Source of the DNA: Ctenosaura bakeri
Lineage: Eukaryota; Chordata; Lepidosauria; Squamata; Iguanidae
DNA: 64,000 bases
NCBI GenBank assembly: GCA_948474755.1
Contig: CAOLHI010002495.1
Coordinates: forward strand, 1-64,000
Reading direction: 5' to 3'
Shown here: positions 32,828-44,095 of the stretch, one piece after another
Layout of the letters: each line of letters begins with the position of its first letter
Numbering within the stretch: the stretch's first letter is position 1
Position numbers and translations under genes: made by a program
The notes under the pieces: model-generated
The model's input: the letters and a program-made list of their open reading frames with translations, nothing else
Database searches by the model: none
What the model was told of the DNA's origin: nothing

Positions 32828-33060
32828 CAAGACACCGATGCAGCCACTCTGGTGTAGAGGTTGAAACGATAGATTGAAAATCAAGGAGATCTACACCTGA
32901 ATGTATAACTAGCTACAAAATGTACTTAATGTCCACAGGTCAGCTGTTGCCTTTTGGTCTAATTTACCTTACAGGGTTGTTGGAAAGATAGTGGGGCTCT
33001 CCATTTATGCCCCTTCACATTTTTCAGAGGAAGAACAGAATTAAAATATAATTGATTGCA
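32828..33060 (+). mobile_element. tRNA-derived SINE, second older type
   Basis: 'agccactctggtgtagaggttgaaacgatagattgaaaatcaaggagatctacacctgaa' keeps tRNA-like boxes, and 'tttaccttacagggttgttggaaagatagtgggg' is the usual 3' body of this SINE type. Confidence 0.55.
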
Positions 33061-33169
33061 AGCAACTAATCAAACCAGGGCCTGAATTCAGCATGTGGCC
33101 ATAAAAGGAACATCATCACCTTATCCTAGTCTAGAATGTGGCACAAACTGGACATATTTCAGGAGCCGA

Positions 33170-33330
33170 TGCATTTATTTATTTCTTTGGAGCATTTATA
33201 CCCCATCTTTCAGTCAAAAGGTGCCCCAGAGTAGTTTACCAATGGTTTATTTGACATTTCCCCACCTTCAGGCTTACAGTCTAAATAAGACCAAACACAC
33301 AAGGAACAGGGGACGGCAGTTGGGGAGGGA
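33170..33330 (-). mobile_element. LINE 3' relic
   Basis: 'tttatttatttctttggagcatttataccccatctttcagtcaaaaggtgcccc' is the inverse of a reptilian LINE end (ggggc..agatggggtataaat). A similar piece lies at 57845-57975. Confidence 0.45.
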
Positions 33331-33428
33331 ATTAAATCTAGCAGATTCTGTCTGTTGTTCTCTTTCTCAAAGACCAAGCTTTGGCAGTTGCAATGGAAGG
33401 AAGGCTTCTCACCAGCCACTGGGACTAA

Positions 33429-33590
33429 GGCCATTTCCACACTGGACTGCTATAGTGCTACTATTCCACTTTCAACATCCTATGGAATCCTGGGGCCCTT
33501 GAGGCCCCTCCCTAAACTGTAAGCCCCAGGATTCCATAGGATGATGAAAGTGCAATAGTAGTACTATAACAGTCCAGTGCAGAAATGACC
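33429..33590. mobile_element. Family A palindromic MITE, TSD TAA
   Basis: GGCCATTTCC / AGAAATGACC ends with TAA at 33426-33428 and 33591-33593. The left arm has lost the 'tttgcagtttaggg' part ('cctgggg|cccttgaggcccctcc'). Confidence 0.9.
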
Positions 33591-33645
33591 TAAGGCACAA
33601 TGGAGGCGTGCCTGGCTGCTCCCTCGTGCATGCCAACAACACTTA

Positions 33646-33846
33646 GGCCATTTCCCCTTACACTGTTATAGTGCTATTATTCCACTTTCAACATCCTGTG
33701 GAATTCTGGGGTTTGTAGTTTACTGAAGCCAAAGTGCTCTTTGGCTGAGAATGCCAAATGCTCCTCCCTAAACTGCAAACTCCAGAATTCCACAGGGTGT
33801 TGAAAGTGGAGTAACAGCACTATAACAGTGTAGGGCGGAAATGGCC
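33646..33846. mobile_element. Family A MITE, long-loop form, TSD TTA
   Basis: GGCCATTTCC / GGAAATGGCC ends with TTA at 33643-33645 and 33847-33849. The inner segment (tactgaagccaaagtgctctttggctgagaatgcc) marks the longer subtype. Confidence 0.93.
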
Positions 33847-34029
33847 TTAATGTCTACAGCAAGAGACGTATGGGCTTGTAAAAGGAAATCTCATACAGAG
33901 AAGCCATTTTCCCTTGTGTAAGAAGTGATCTAAAAATAGTCTGTTTAGTGGATTTAATAAAGAAGGAAATGCACTCTTCCTCTCCTCTGAAGGCCCTCCA
34001 ACCAGTTCTAATCAATCCATGGTAGCAAT

Positions 34030-34690
34030 TGTCTTTTTTTTCTTTTTTAATAAAATTTCTAAAAAAAATTTTAACAATTAAATGTTTGAAACAATGTTTC
34101 AAAACAGAAAAAAGAAAAAAAGTCAAACTCAATGATCATTATTATATACAAACACATCAAAAAAGATGTGTTTTAGGGGGTTTTAGATGGGTTGGTGGGT
34201 GGGGAGGATGGGTTATGTTTTAATTGTTTTTAATGTATTTGATATACTGTTGTAGTACCGCCTCGATCCGTCGGGAGAGGCGGGATATTATTATTAATAT
34301 TAATATTAATATTAATATTAATATTAATATTAATATTAAAAAAGAATAACAAATAAAATAAAACTTCCCCCTGCATGCCATTGGTTATTCCTTTAATCAT
34401 ATATATAAAGATCCTTACTCATGCCCTTCTTTTCATAATGAATTCTATAATAAATCTATTTACCTTTATATGCATAATGTGTCACAAGTAGTTTTACTCT
34501 TAAGAAACTGGCTACTGTTAATGCAGAGTAATTGTTTCTTAAGAAATTGATCAGTAGGTCCCACGTTTTTAAATAATTATCAATAGAACCTTCTTTTATC
34601 AAAATTGTTAACCTGCCCATAACTGCCATATCTAGTAATTTTAGTAACCATTCATTTACTGAAGGCAGGATATCTGCTTTCAGTAGCAAT
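34030..34690 (-). mobile_element. L1 LINE ORF2 3' end, decayed
   Basis: The minus strand at 34456-34689 encodes LPSVNEWLLKLLDMAVMGRLTILIKEGSIDNYLKTWDLLINFL, the conserved C-terminal motif of fish/reptile-type L1 ORF2. The AT-rich 3' part is broken by the sequence at about 34140-34345. Confidence 0.75.
34230..34345 (+). repeat. LINE tail piece with (ATTAAT)n microsatellite
   Basis: 'ttgtagtaccgcctcgatccgtcgggagaggcgggat' is a reptilian LINE tail (compare 1-345). It runs into about nine perfect attaat units (34287-34340), probably expanded from the tail. Confidence 0.75.
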
Positions 34691-34699
34691 TTTCAAAGA

Positions 34700-35160
34700 C
34701 CTACCTGTGTTACTCAGTTTCAGTGTGAAAAGGAAATAAGAAAAGGATGCACGAAGCAGAGCCTTGTGCAGTTGCATGGGGACAGGGGTGCAGAGGGTGC
34801 GGTTTGCCCCAGGCGGCAATATTTTGGGGGTGTCCTGCCCACAGCCATGCCCCCGCGTGCCCTGGCCGTGCCCGCATGCACTGTAGCCCCGCTGCCTCCC
34901 ACCCACCCCAAACACACTCCAAGCTCCTCCACTGGCCTCATGGTTCCTTGAGGACCACAAGTCTTCCTCCCCTCCTCCTTTTTGCCTCTGTGTTTTTAAT
35001 TCATCCATCTATACCAATGTTAAATATCGGTTCTGAGAAGAAATCTTGGCTAATGCTTGGAACAAACCTTGCGCACTGAATTGGCTGTGGGAACAGAGAA
35101 CTGCTCCCAGGCCCACACGGGGCCAATGGCATGAGGATTTCTAGAAGACACTTATTGTTT
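34700..35160. other. No gene recognised, GC-rich patch
   Basis: About 34760-34960 is C-rich with open frames on both strands but no family resemblance. Probably not coding. Confidence 0.4.
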
Positions 35161-35164
35161 CTCA

Positions 35165-35342
35165 TATTTTCCGCACTAGCTTGTTATAGCGCGATGATTC
35201 CACTTTCAACATCCTCTGGAATCCTGGGGTTTGCAGTTTCGGGAGGGGCCGGCCAGCCCCTCCCAAAACTGCAAACCCCAGGATTCCAGAGGATGTTGAA
35301 AGTGGAATCATCGTGCTATAACAGGCTAGTGCGGAAATGGCC
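35165..35342. mobile_element. Family A palindromic MITE, near-perfect hairpin
   Basis: The left tip is eroded (TATTTTCCGCACTAG), the right is CTAGTGCGGAAATGGCC. Both arms carry the private variant 'catcctctggaat / attccagaggatg', so arm sequences agree with each other against the consensus. Confidence 0.92.
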
Positions 35343-35344
35343 GT

Positions 35345-36330
35345 AATTGCGTCACCATTTTTAACCTTATCAGCAGACAAACTGCTTCATAATGTCCCTA
35401 CCATTCGTTCACCTTTCAGGTTTAATAGCAACTTTGTTGAGAGGCTGAGTAGCCTGGGGTTGTGAGACTGTATTACAAAGAATTTTTGTTTTGTTTTGTT
35501 CTATATATTGGAAAGGTATTATTAGGGGTCCTTGAAAGTTCAAGATAACATAGCAAACAACCTAGCTAACCTTTCCCCAACTGGGAGATTAATATTCCTC
35601 TTTCCCTGCTGAGACAGTTTGGTGGGGGGAAAGTGCCAAATGTCACACACTGAAAAGCAATAATGACAGCCAGAAAGCATGTTTTGAATGTTGATTGACG
35701 AATACCTCCCATCACCGCTGCACATGCTAAATGCATATAATCAGGGCTTAAGCAACTTTAGTTTCAAAACACAGTTTCTCACACACCCAGGTTTTCTTTG
35801 TGGAGAGGAATGGAACACAAGTTTTAAAAAGCAAATACTGTAAATTGTAGGGGGGGGACTGCAGAGGGAGCAATGCAACATCACTTCCAGCTACCATTTT
35901 TGATTGATTTTTAGCCAGTATTTTCAGGGTGGTTTTTGTTTTTTGTTTTTTTGGAGGAGGCATTTAGAGGGGGGATATAATAACTAAACGCTCATATTTA
36001 TGGTGCTTCCTCCCCCCTTTTGACTGGTTTTTAGGAGAAAGGCCAATTGGATTTTGGCCAATTTTACAACTTGACCTTCTGCATTGAGAGATACCACTAA
36101 GTGCAATGGTGCCTACTCTTAGGTAACTGTGCACAGGACTGAAATTATCTGGATAAACTGGATGTCCTGCTTCCTACTGCTGCTTTTTGGAATATGCAGG
36201 TACACTGCTGCGGTACACTCCTGAGCTTCAGACTTGATATCCACCCCACTGCTACTCATAACAAATATTAACAATCTCAACAGATCAGTGGTCTAAGAGA
36301 AAGGTTACTATTGTGACCAACCTACCTCAG
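35345..36330. other. No gene recognised
   Basis: G and T homopolymer patches around 35850 and 35935. No exon signature. Confidence 0.35.
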
Positions 36331-36333
36331 TTG

Positions 36334-36421
36334 GGTCATGTCCACACTAGGCTGTTATAGCGCTATGATTCCACTTTCAACTTCCTATGGAATCCTGAGG
36401 TTTGCAGTTTCAGGAGGGGCC
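36334..36421. mobile_element. Single-arm family A MITE
   Basis: Left arm only, GGTCATGTCCACACTAGG to 'caggaggggcc'; no right arm or tip follows. Confidence 0.8.
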
Positions 36422-36424
36422 ACT

Positions 36425-37255
36425 GTGATCAGATATGGCATCTCCAGGAAGGGGTGCACTTGGTGCACCACCTTTAAGTGTGCAGAAGTGCTCCTGACTG
36501 CTGCAGAAACCCAGGGCATTTTAAGTGTGCAGAGCAAATTAAGCTCATTAAGCACCAGAAATACTTTGAGTGGATCTTGTTCATGTTTTATTCCATTAAG
36601 AAAAACCCTAAAAACCTGCCCCTTCCAAATAAAGAATGAAAAGATAACACACACAAACACACATGAAAAACATACACACACATCACAACTGACTTCTTGA
36701 GTGACAAAATGAGCCACTAATGTTTCAATAACATTTAACAGTGTTGCAGAACAGAGATAGAGACCCATGGATTAAGGAAAATCGTTTATTTGTCTCAGTG
36801 GGATCGTTCCCAAAAGACTGAGCACCCCCTCTTCATATTCACAGTGATTTATACATTTTCCAGTACAATCATCACATGCTCAAGAAACGAAACAGAACAA
36901 GAAAGAAAACAGATCTGTTGCAGGTAGGTTCCCATCAGTGTCTACATATGTTGCAAATCTTCTGTAGCGCAGCCAAGGGCTAGCGAGTCGAGCCAAACCA
37001 ATAACATTCCATTATACAAAGTTTCAGTGTCTTTCCTTCAAACACAGAGGGACTTCAATTTGCAGAGAATTAACTGCTTTTCCCTCATACCCAGAGGTCA
37101 TCTAGACTGACCCAAGACTGTCTCCACCACAACAGTAGCAGATTATTGGGAGGAGGCGGAAGCAGCGTTACATAAAGTTACATAATGAATCACTTTTTAA
37201 AACTAACTTCCTTGGTTATGCCAACTAAGTCACCAAGACGATTTGCATACCCTCA
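36425..37255. other. No gene recognised; possible LTR debris
   Basis: An (ACAC)n-rich patch lies at 36648-36685. 36780-37140 is a moderately complex block ending '..tctccaccacaaca', whose reverse would begin TGTTGTGG, as LTRs start with TG. No second LTR, primer-binding site or gag/pol signature was found. Confidence 0.3.
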
Positions 37256-37259
37256 ATCA

Positions 37260-37800
37260 TTTCACAGATGAAAATCGGGACATGCTTGGCCAAACAACAG
37301 GAAAGCATGGACAGAAAGGCAAAAAGTTATTAATGAGGAAGAACACACAAGCTAGGAGAGCCTGCAGCAGTTCGCTTCTACCTGAGCCCACAGAGAAGGA
37401 CAAGATCCCACTCCTCCTCTCCTCTCTCCCCTGCTGAGTTAATAGAATGCAAACTATTTTGCTGCAGTTTGCAACAATTGAAGTAAACTAGGGACAAAGG
37501 CAGAGAGTGGGAGGAGAAGAGACAAACTGTGGCCATTTCTGCCCTACACTGTTATAGTGCTATGATTCCACTTTCAACAGCCTGTGCAATCTTGGGGTTT
37601 AGGGAGGGGCATTTAGGATTCTCATCCAGAGAGCTCTTAGGCTTCAATAAACTACAAATCCCAGAATTCCACAGGATGTTGAAAGAGGAATAATAGCACT
37701 ATAACAGCGAAGGGCGGAAATGGTCCAGGACATTTTAAAAGCAATGGAAAAAGTGAGACAACAGAGGATTAATTGGGAATGTTCCTGCCAAATCAGGACA
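37260..37800 (+). repeat. Family D dispersed repeat, split by a family A MITE
   Basis: 'ttattaatgaggaagaacacacaagctaggagagcctgcagcag' up to 'gggaggagaagagacaaactgt', then after the MITE 'gacattttaaaagcaatgg..gtgagacaacagaggattaa'. It is collinear with the uninterrupted copy at 15955-16290. Confidence 0.65.
37531..37726. mobile_element. Family A MITE, long-loop form, nested in family D
   Basis: GGCCATTTCTGCCCTACAC / AGGGCGGAAATGGTCC ends. Inner segment 'attctcatccagagagctcttaggcttcaataaactac' marks the long subtype. The uninterrupted family D copy defines the insertion point. Confidence 0.88.
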
Positions 37801-37804
37801 GTTG

Positions 37805-38445
37805 GAGGATACAGATGTAGGTCGAGGTCTACATCAGAGACAGGTGCGGATTTATTTATTTAAAGGCTGCAAGGCAGATTTTTTTTTAGGCACGAGGCTT
37901 CTGTTGAAATTCTCTGAAAGTTAAAAAAACAAAACACTGTTCTCATTTCCTTTCCGCGGGAGTAAAAAGATGAAGCAAGGATAAGAAGTTCCAGAATGGC
38001 TGGGCCTGATAAAACTCTGCACAGAATAATTTGCCTGAGGTTGCGAGCTAGCTGGGAAGGGAGACACCTTTTCTTCTAAATATTGAGATACCTTTCCGTT
38101 TCTTAGCTCCCCAAAGAATAAGAAACACTGTCAGAAATCCCCAGTGCTGTCAGATGTGAGCGGCTTCTTTCCTGGTACTGTACTAATTACCAAATGCTTC
38201 ATAAGAGGAAACAGTCATGTCAGTGTTATATTTGCCTGGGGAAAATGCTCATCTCAGAACATGGATATGAGAAATGTATTCTAAGCTCTCTATTTGATAT
38301 TAAGAAGGGAACGGGTCTGAAACTCAGGGAAGTTACCTATCTCCAGCAGCCTCAACACACTAACAGGAATTTGATTTTCTGTTTCAAAGTTTCATTTTAA
38401 AAAAAAAATCAGATAAAAGTTACATTGATAACTTGCATCGCAGCA
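37805..38445. other. No gene recognised
   Basis: Unique-looking, with an A-run at 38399-38408. Confidence 0.35.
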
Positions 38446-38449
38446 TTGC

Positions 38450-38505
38450 AGTCAGCCCTCCACATTTTCAGATTTCACTTTTGCGGATTTGATTTTTCAC
38501 AGATT
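38450..38505. mobile_element. Tigger/pogo-like element, left-end fragment
   Basis: CAGTCAGCCCTCCACATTTTCAG and 'cacttttgcggatttgatttttcac' match the start of the 38789 copy, then it stops at a SINE. Confidence 0.7.
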
Positions 38506-38615
38506 CTGGGGCTGAGAGTGTGTGACACGCCCAAAGTCACCCAGCGGGTTTCCATGACTGAGAAGACAATCGAACCCTGGTCTCCAGGGTCATAGTCCAA
38601 CACTGAAACCAAACA
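38506..38615 (-). mobile_element. tRNA-derived SINE fragment
   Basis: 'ggggctgagagtgtgtgacacgcccaaagtcacccagcgggtttcc..cgaaccctggtctccagggtcatagtcc' is the reverse complement of the SINE middle and head. Confidence 0.8.
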
Positions 38616-38788
38616 GAGGGATGTTATTAGTGGAGGTTGTGATGGGTACGTGAAAGCTCTTGGTGGAAAGAGGGCCGTTTTACACTGCCAAGAGGAAGAG
38701 GAATCAAGAGGAAAGTTCTTTTCTGGGGAATACTACCTCCTCCTCAGGGAGCGTGACCCCTTGTGAGTTGTATCTGGGCATCTTAATA

Positions 38789-39160
38789 CAGTCAGCCCTC
38801 CACATTTGCAAGTTTCACTTTCGCGGTTTTGACTATTTGTGGATTATTTGCTGTCACCTCTGCTGTTTCCCTATGCTATGTTTAATAGGGACTGCAAGTC
38901 TCATGAGACTGAGAAACTACAAATGAGGTTTGTAAGTCCCTATTAGAAATGATGTGGGCAGCAGTGGAGGTGGCAGTAAGCCCCGCTGACCACCCACTTT
39001 TGCCTTGTGAAGGAACCCCGAGTCTATGGTGGGTTGAATGTGGTGATCATATTTTTGTGTGTGTTAAATACGGTTTGAGAGAGCCTAGAGTTATTCACGG
39101 GTTTTCCACTTTCATGGGGGTCCTGTGTTCCTAACCCTAGCGAATGTGGAGGGATGACTG
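38789..39160. mobile_element. Tigger/pogo-like MITE, TSD TA (372 bp)
   Basis: CAGTCAGCCCTCCACATT at the left and AATGTGGAGGGATGACTG at the right are inverse with two differences; TA at 38787-38788 and 39161-39162. The best-preserved copy of this family here. No transposase. Confidence 0.92.
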
Positions 39161-39189
39161 TATTTTTAAAATCGGGAAAGGTTATAAAG

Positions 39190-39400
39190 CCATAGCAGTA
39201 TAAACCTGTAAAGTGCCTTTGAGGCCCTCTAGTCCAACCCCCTGGTCTCTGCAGGATTGGCAATGTGGGAAGATGCAAGTGAAGCATCCCTCGTGGATCG
39301 TTCTCCTTTTTTGAGCTGAAATATCTTCAGTTCAAGGAAGCTCACTGCCACTGCCTGAGGCAGTCTCTTCCCTTGCTGTACAGATTTTATCATTAGGACA
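39190..39400 (-). mobile_element. CR1-like LINE 3' fragment
   Basis: 'gaggccctctagtccaacccc..tctctgcaggattgg' and 'ctgaggcagtctcttcccttgctgtacag' are the inverse of the CR1 3' UTR (ggggttggactagagggcc..). Confidence 0.55.
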
Positions 39401-39404
39401 GGAT

Positions 39405-41270
39405 GCCCGATGGCACCTATTGAGCCAGCTTCATTAAAGTATATCTCCAGCTGAAATAAGAGGATTCATTTCCTCTGGACTGAGCTGAAAGAAGTGATCT
39501 GAAAATCTCAGAAAGGTTGCATCCTTACTCTGTTTAACAAGGGCATCCCTTTCGAGTAACCCACATGATCTTCTGCATGACTATCCATGCCATGCCTTTC
39601 AGTTCCGCCAGCATTTGGGGTGACTGGGTTTTTTTGTGCGCTTTTTAATTTAGAAAAAAAAATCCTTTGAATCTTCTTTTCTCACCCACTCTGAAGATCA
39701 CTTTCTCTCTCTTTTTGCCCTATAATTGCCGGCATGTGGCATCCGCGTGTCAGCTGTCGGGCAGATGACGCTTGCCAGCCGTCCTTCAGAGTATACTGTT
39801 GCTTGGCACCGATGATGTAAAAGTTAGTTAAAATGCAGAATGCATTCTTGAAGAGCTTGGCTACAAGAAAGTAGGGGGAGGAGAGCTGGACGGATGTGTT
39901 AGGCATTCCAACTCAGGGGTGAATCTTCTTTTTCTAGAGGTCTGAATGGCAGTCTTTAAAGGACATCATGTGAAAAATCAGTTTTTCTGCTGGGGAGTCC
40001 CTGCAGTATTTCCAGAAGTAATAGAAAAAATAGTTATTAGAGTTTATTACTGAAATCCAGAAATTCAGCTAATGAGAAAAATAATGAACGTTTACAAGGA
40101 TTTATTGCTCTCCCTTAACATGTAGCGATCAGACTGGCCAAGGTTTGGACTATACCTCCCAGAATTCTGCAGCCAGAACCTGTGGGATCCTGGGAACTGT
40201 AGTCCAGAACATTTCTTCTCTAATGCCTAGTCTTATTAGATCTATTCTTCCAGCAGTAAAGATGGAATGACTAGATCCAAGGAGAGAATTTTATGAGGAA
40301 AAACACTGGAAAATGTAGGAGCAGTACTAGTATATTTTTCTTTTGTTTGTATAGCAGAAATTTCTGCACCCATATTTCTCTCCTAGAATGAAGAAAATGG
40401 TTTTGATTATTCTTCATCATGAGAAAGCCATGATGAAGAATAATTATCATGAATAGCAAGAAAAGCAATTAGAACAATTTTTTAAGGCCAAATCTCTCCC
40501 TGTCTTCCTCTCTTCCTAACTCTCTCAAAGTAAACATAAAAATAAATGCAAGTGCTTTTGAAACATTTCTTTATACTTCTCAGATGCTTGAAATCCCCCA
40601 GGGGATCTCTGCTTTTGCACAAATCACACTTCAGTGATCAAATATCTCATCTGAAGAGCCACAGAAAGAATTGACTAACTTCTTCGCACTATTTATGTAC
40701 TGTTGTTATATCGCCCTTTGGAGAAGAGGCAAGTAAGTGGTAAAAGGAAAACAAAACGATTTCAGGCTGTAGAAGTGCTATATATGAAGTCAAAGCACTG
40801 GTCCATCTCACTCACTGACTGCCAGCTAAGCTTCTGCATTTCAGACAGGAGTCTTTCCAAGCCTTTCCACCTTAAAGGTGCACCTCCATTGGCAAACCTC
40901 TGACCCCCCTTTCTACAAAGGCTTTCTGCACCGACCCAGGCTGCCTTCCTTTTCTTCTTCTTCTGCTACCTAGTTGGAAGTCTTTTCAGCAGTATCAGCA
41001 CTGAGTGCGTGGTGAGAAAAGGCTGGAGAAACACAGACTTTCTGCGTTTGGTTGCAGCAGCTTGTCTGCAGTAAGCAGTTCAATAAGCAAAGCATGACCT
41101 GGGAAAAACAGGTCCTCTGCTTTAGCCTATCCTACTGTAGCTGTGTGTGCCTGCTTACAGCAAGCAAGGAAAACAGCAGCTGCCTCCAGAGTCCCTTATA
41201 AGCATGCAGGAACAGCAAAACAGAGACAAAGGGAGAGAATAGATAAGCCTGCCTCACCAGTTACTCCAGG
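39405..41270. other. No gene recognised
   Basis: A 'ggactatacctcccagaattctgcagc..gatcctgggaactgtagtcc' palindromic relic lies at 40147-40206, a perfect hairpin at 40406-40444, and a degenerate SINE piece at about 40795-40915. Confidence 0.4.
40406..40444. repeat. Perfect 16-bp hairpin
   Basis: The arms attattcttcatcatg and catgatgaagaataat are exact complements around a 7-nt loop. Not part of a recognised family. Confidence 0.85.
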
Positions 41271-41274
41271 CATA

Positions 41275-41476
41275 GGCCATTTCTGCAGGACACTGTTATG
41301 GTGCTATTATTCCACTTTCAACATCCTATGGAATCCTGTGGTTTTCAATTTATGGAGGATCATGTAGAATTCTCAGCCAGGTAGCTCTTTGGCCTCAGGA
41401 AACTACAAACCCCAGAATTCCACAGTATGTTGAAAGAGGAATAACGGCATTGTAACAGTATAATGCAGAAATGACC
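41275..41476. mobile_element. Family A MITE, long-loop form, TSD ATA
   Basis: GGCCATTTCTGCAGG / AATGCAGAAATGACC ends with ATA at 41272-41274 and 41477-41479. Inner segment has 'ctcagccaggtagctctttggcc'. Confidence 0.9.
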
Positions 41477-42104
41477 ATAGATAAATTTGGTCCCCAAAAA
41501 GGAAATCATAAGAATAGAGGGGGCTGATGACAGAAAAAAGTTGTCCTCAGATGCATTGTGGAAGAAGTTCTCAAATGATCCCTGAAGGTTGCAAATGTTT
41601 TTGTTTACTTATGGAAGGCATACATGATGTGGTTATTTCATTTCACGTGCACAGATGGTTAGTTCTGAATAATAATTTTGCTGAAACATGTAGAGATACT
41701 CTTCTTTGTGAGCTAGGAACCTATTGTGTTCTCTTCTAGTATCAAATTTTCTATTAAAGTAGTAATGCCCAGGAACACATCCACACGTATACTTCAATTA
41801 ATGAAGTAGATATATTCTTGGGCTTTACTTTAAGAGAAACCTTGGTACCATAGGTAGAAATAACATGGGGAAAAATAAGGATAGGTTCCTACACCACTGA
41901 AAAATAAGAGCACTTCAAATATTTTGAACCTTCAGGGGGTCATTTGAGAGCTTCTTCCAAAGTACGTCCAGGGACAACTTTTTATTTCACCAGCCTCCAC
42001 TTTTCTTGTCATTTCCATTTTGGTGACCAAGCTGATCAGACGATGCTTTTTCAACATGCGAGGGGAGCTGGTGAGGCAGGCCAATTGGCTTCCCCTTTTC
42101 TTTT

Positions 42105-42166
42105 GCCATTTCAGCAGGACGTTGAAAGTGGAAAGTATACTATAACAGTGTAGTCCAGAAATGGTC
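42105..42166. mobile_element. Family A MITE, right-end fragment
   Basis: 'ggacgttgaaagtggaaagtatactataacagtgtagtccagaaatggtc' is the right arm, preceded by a left-tip-like 'gccatttcagcagg'. The internal part is deleted. Confidence 0.6.
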
Positions 42167-42382
42167 TTTGTTTTGCATTTCACACTTGGTGAATAAGTGA
42201 TTCCGGAGGCAGCTCTTCTCCTTGCCTGTTGTAGGGTAAGCACAGATAGCTACATTAGGATTACTTGGAGTAGAATCCCATTTTTCCCCAAGTGAAGTTT
42301 TATCTACTACAAGCTTTGCTTACTACAGATATGTTTCTACCACCCAACATTCTCCAGCTCTTCTTTACCATCCTCCCAATCC

Positions 42383-42661
42383 TCCCACTCAGTGCTGACT
42401 TCTGCCCTTGAATAGGGGATGGAAACTCCCCAGGTTGCATTAATTAAACATTGCTACCACCCCCTGAATTGAATCAAAATCCTTGTTTTAGTAACTGGAA
42501 GGAAAGGGATCTCTAAGTTTAGAGATTGTTGGCTCCCTCATGGCCTCCCATTAGGCTACTAGATTTTGCTTCAATTCAGTGGGTGGTGGCAGTGTTTAAT
42601 TAATGGAACCTAGGGAGTTTCCATCTTCTGTTCAAGGACAGAAGTCAATACTGAGTGGGAG
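42383..42661. mobile_element. Family E palindromic element (279 bp)
   Basis: 'tcccactcagtgctgacttctgcccttgaa' is answered by 'ttcaaggacagaagtcaatactgagtggga'. Complementarity continues through 'attaattaaacattgctaccacc' and its inverse, giving arms of about 105 bp. Related pieces at 45448-45600 and at the window end. Superfamily unknown; no duplication seen. Confidence 0.75.
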
Positions 42662-42709
42662 AAGGGCTCTGTGTCCATGACAAGGTATGCTTGTACTACC
42701 TATACAATC

Positions 42710-42907
42710 CCAGCTGTTTAATGCTATTCTAACTACCATGGACTTAGCATTCTTGAATTCGCTCTGCTAAACTACAGCATTAGAGGCATCTAGTTAAGGA
42801 GTCTAAGGGCCTTCACCAAATTACAAATCCCAGCATTCCACAGGAAAGAGCCATGACATCTAAATGGGTATCAACGTAATGTAATTGTGTAGTGTTAATG
42901 TGTCCCT
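42710..42907. mobile_element. Diverged relative of family A
   Basis: 'ccaaattacaaatcccagcattccacaggaa' and 'gtaattgtgtagtgttaatgtgtccctg' correspond to the right half of family A-type elements. Heavily decayed. Confidence 0.4.
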
Positions 42908-43202
42908 GAAACTGGCAGGTAACAATTGAACTCCGAACCTCTGCTATGGAAAAATAGAAATATGACTCTGCCAAGTTGGTGTTTTCATAAATTTCATAAA
43001 TGAAAGCAACCTTCATTCAATTGGAACAGAGTAGACTTGCAAAAAGATTCTAAAGTACGCAAACTGAAAGGAAAAGGGCTTTTGAATTTTATTTCCATTT
43101 AACCCTTCTGGCTCCAGTTTATAAAACGGCTAAACAATGTGCTTGTATTTCAGTACTTTTCCGTAGATTTTTTTTTTTCCTGCAGGACTACTGAGAGCTC
43201 TC

Positions 43203-43640
43203 AAGGGCCCTTTCCGCAACTTACCTTTTCTCGGCGCTGGGACGCAGGGATGATGCGAGCAGCCTCTTACAAGAGGCTCTTGCATCTCCGCTGCTTTGGC
43301 TCCGCAACTGTTGTCTACTGGCTGGCAGGCACCATGAGGGTTCCACCTCTTCTTTCTGCAGTGCAGCCAGGCATTTTTCCAGGCTGCACTAGGGGAGGAA
43401 GTGCAAGTACCGTGCCTCCAGAGGCTCCGCATGCACGGTAGGTGCACGCAGGGCCCTGGAACAATGCGCAATCGTGCACCGTTTTCAGCTACAAGCTGAA
43501 AATGAAATAGTGTGCAATCGGCACCTGCCAGCCCCAGCAGCATCACATGATTGCAAGGACGTCATCTGAAACCCTCCTCAGAATTGCACAATGCTCCGGA
43601 GGCCCTTTCGCATGGCAAATGCTGTGCGAAAAGGGCCACG
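43203..43640. mobile_element. Candidate DNA element with AAGGGCCCTTTCCGCA ends
   Basis: GGGCCCTTTCCGCA at the left is imperfectly inverse to TGCGAAAAGGGCC at the right, about 435 bp apart. The interior is GC-richer than its surroundings, with CpGs and several short hairpins (ttttcagctacaagctgaaaa). It could instead be a degraded local CpG island. Confidence 0.4.
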
Positions 43641-43774
43641 GACTGGAGAAGACAGAGAAAGCAGGTAGGGACATTGTTTCCTTGAAGTTTCAAAAGGCTC
43701 CTGATGAAGACTATTTACCACATGCTCCTGGGCAAGTTTAATGGTCTTGCAGATAAGAGGAAAGGTCCTTTTTT

Positions 43775-44095
43775 TGGATCAGTAACTGATTAAAAATAGA
43801 AAGCAGAAAGGAGGAATACATGAGCAGTTCTTGGAATGAAGGGATGTAAATAGCAGGGCCATTGTCCTAAGGATCTGCACTGGGAATGATCCTTTTTAAC
43901 TTCTTCATACATGATTTAAGGAATGGGGTGAGCAGTGCGGTAGGCAGGTTTGCAGACACTGAATTATTTAGGAGTGTTAGAACAAAAAATAGAGTGGGAA
44001 GAGCTCTAAAGGGTTCTCTCCAGGCTAGGAAAATGGGTTTTAAAATGGCAACCATAGCACAATAAGAAATGTGAGCTGATGTAAAACCATAGCGT
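43775..44095 (+). mobile_element. CR1/L2-clade RT relic
   Basis: In broken frames it encodes TGNDPF-LTSSYMI, GRFADTELFRSV and TKNRVGRALKGSLQARKMGF, like the RT-domain FADD region. Many frameshifts. Confidence 0.5.

Noticed and set aside
34747..35079. Open frames on both strands in a C-rich patch
   Set aside because: Overlapping frames on opposite strands, no domain signature, no splice context.
36780..37140. Endogenous retrovirus LTR
   Set aside because: One TG-like end only; no paired LTR, primer-binding site, polypurine tract or gag/pol/env signature.
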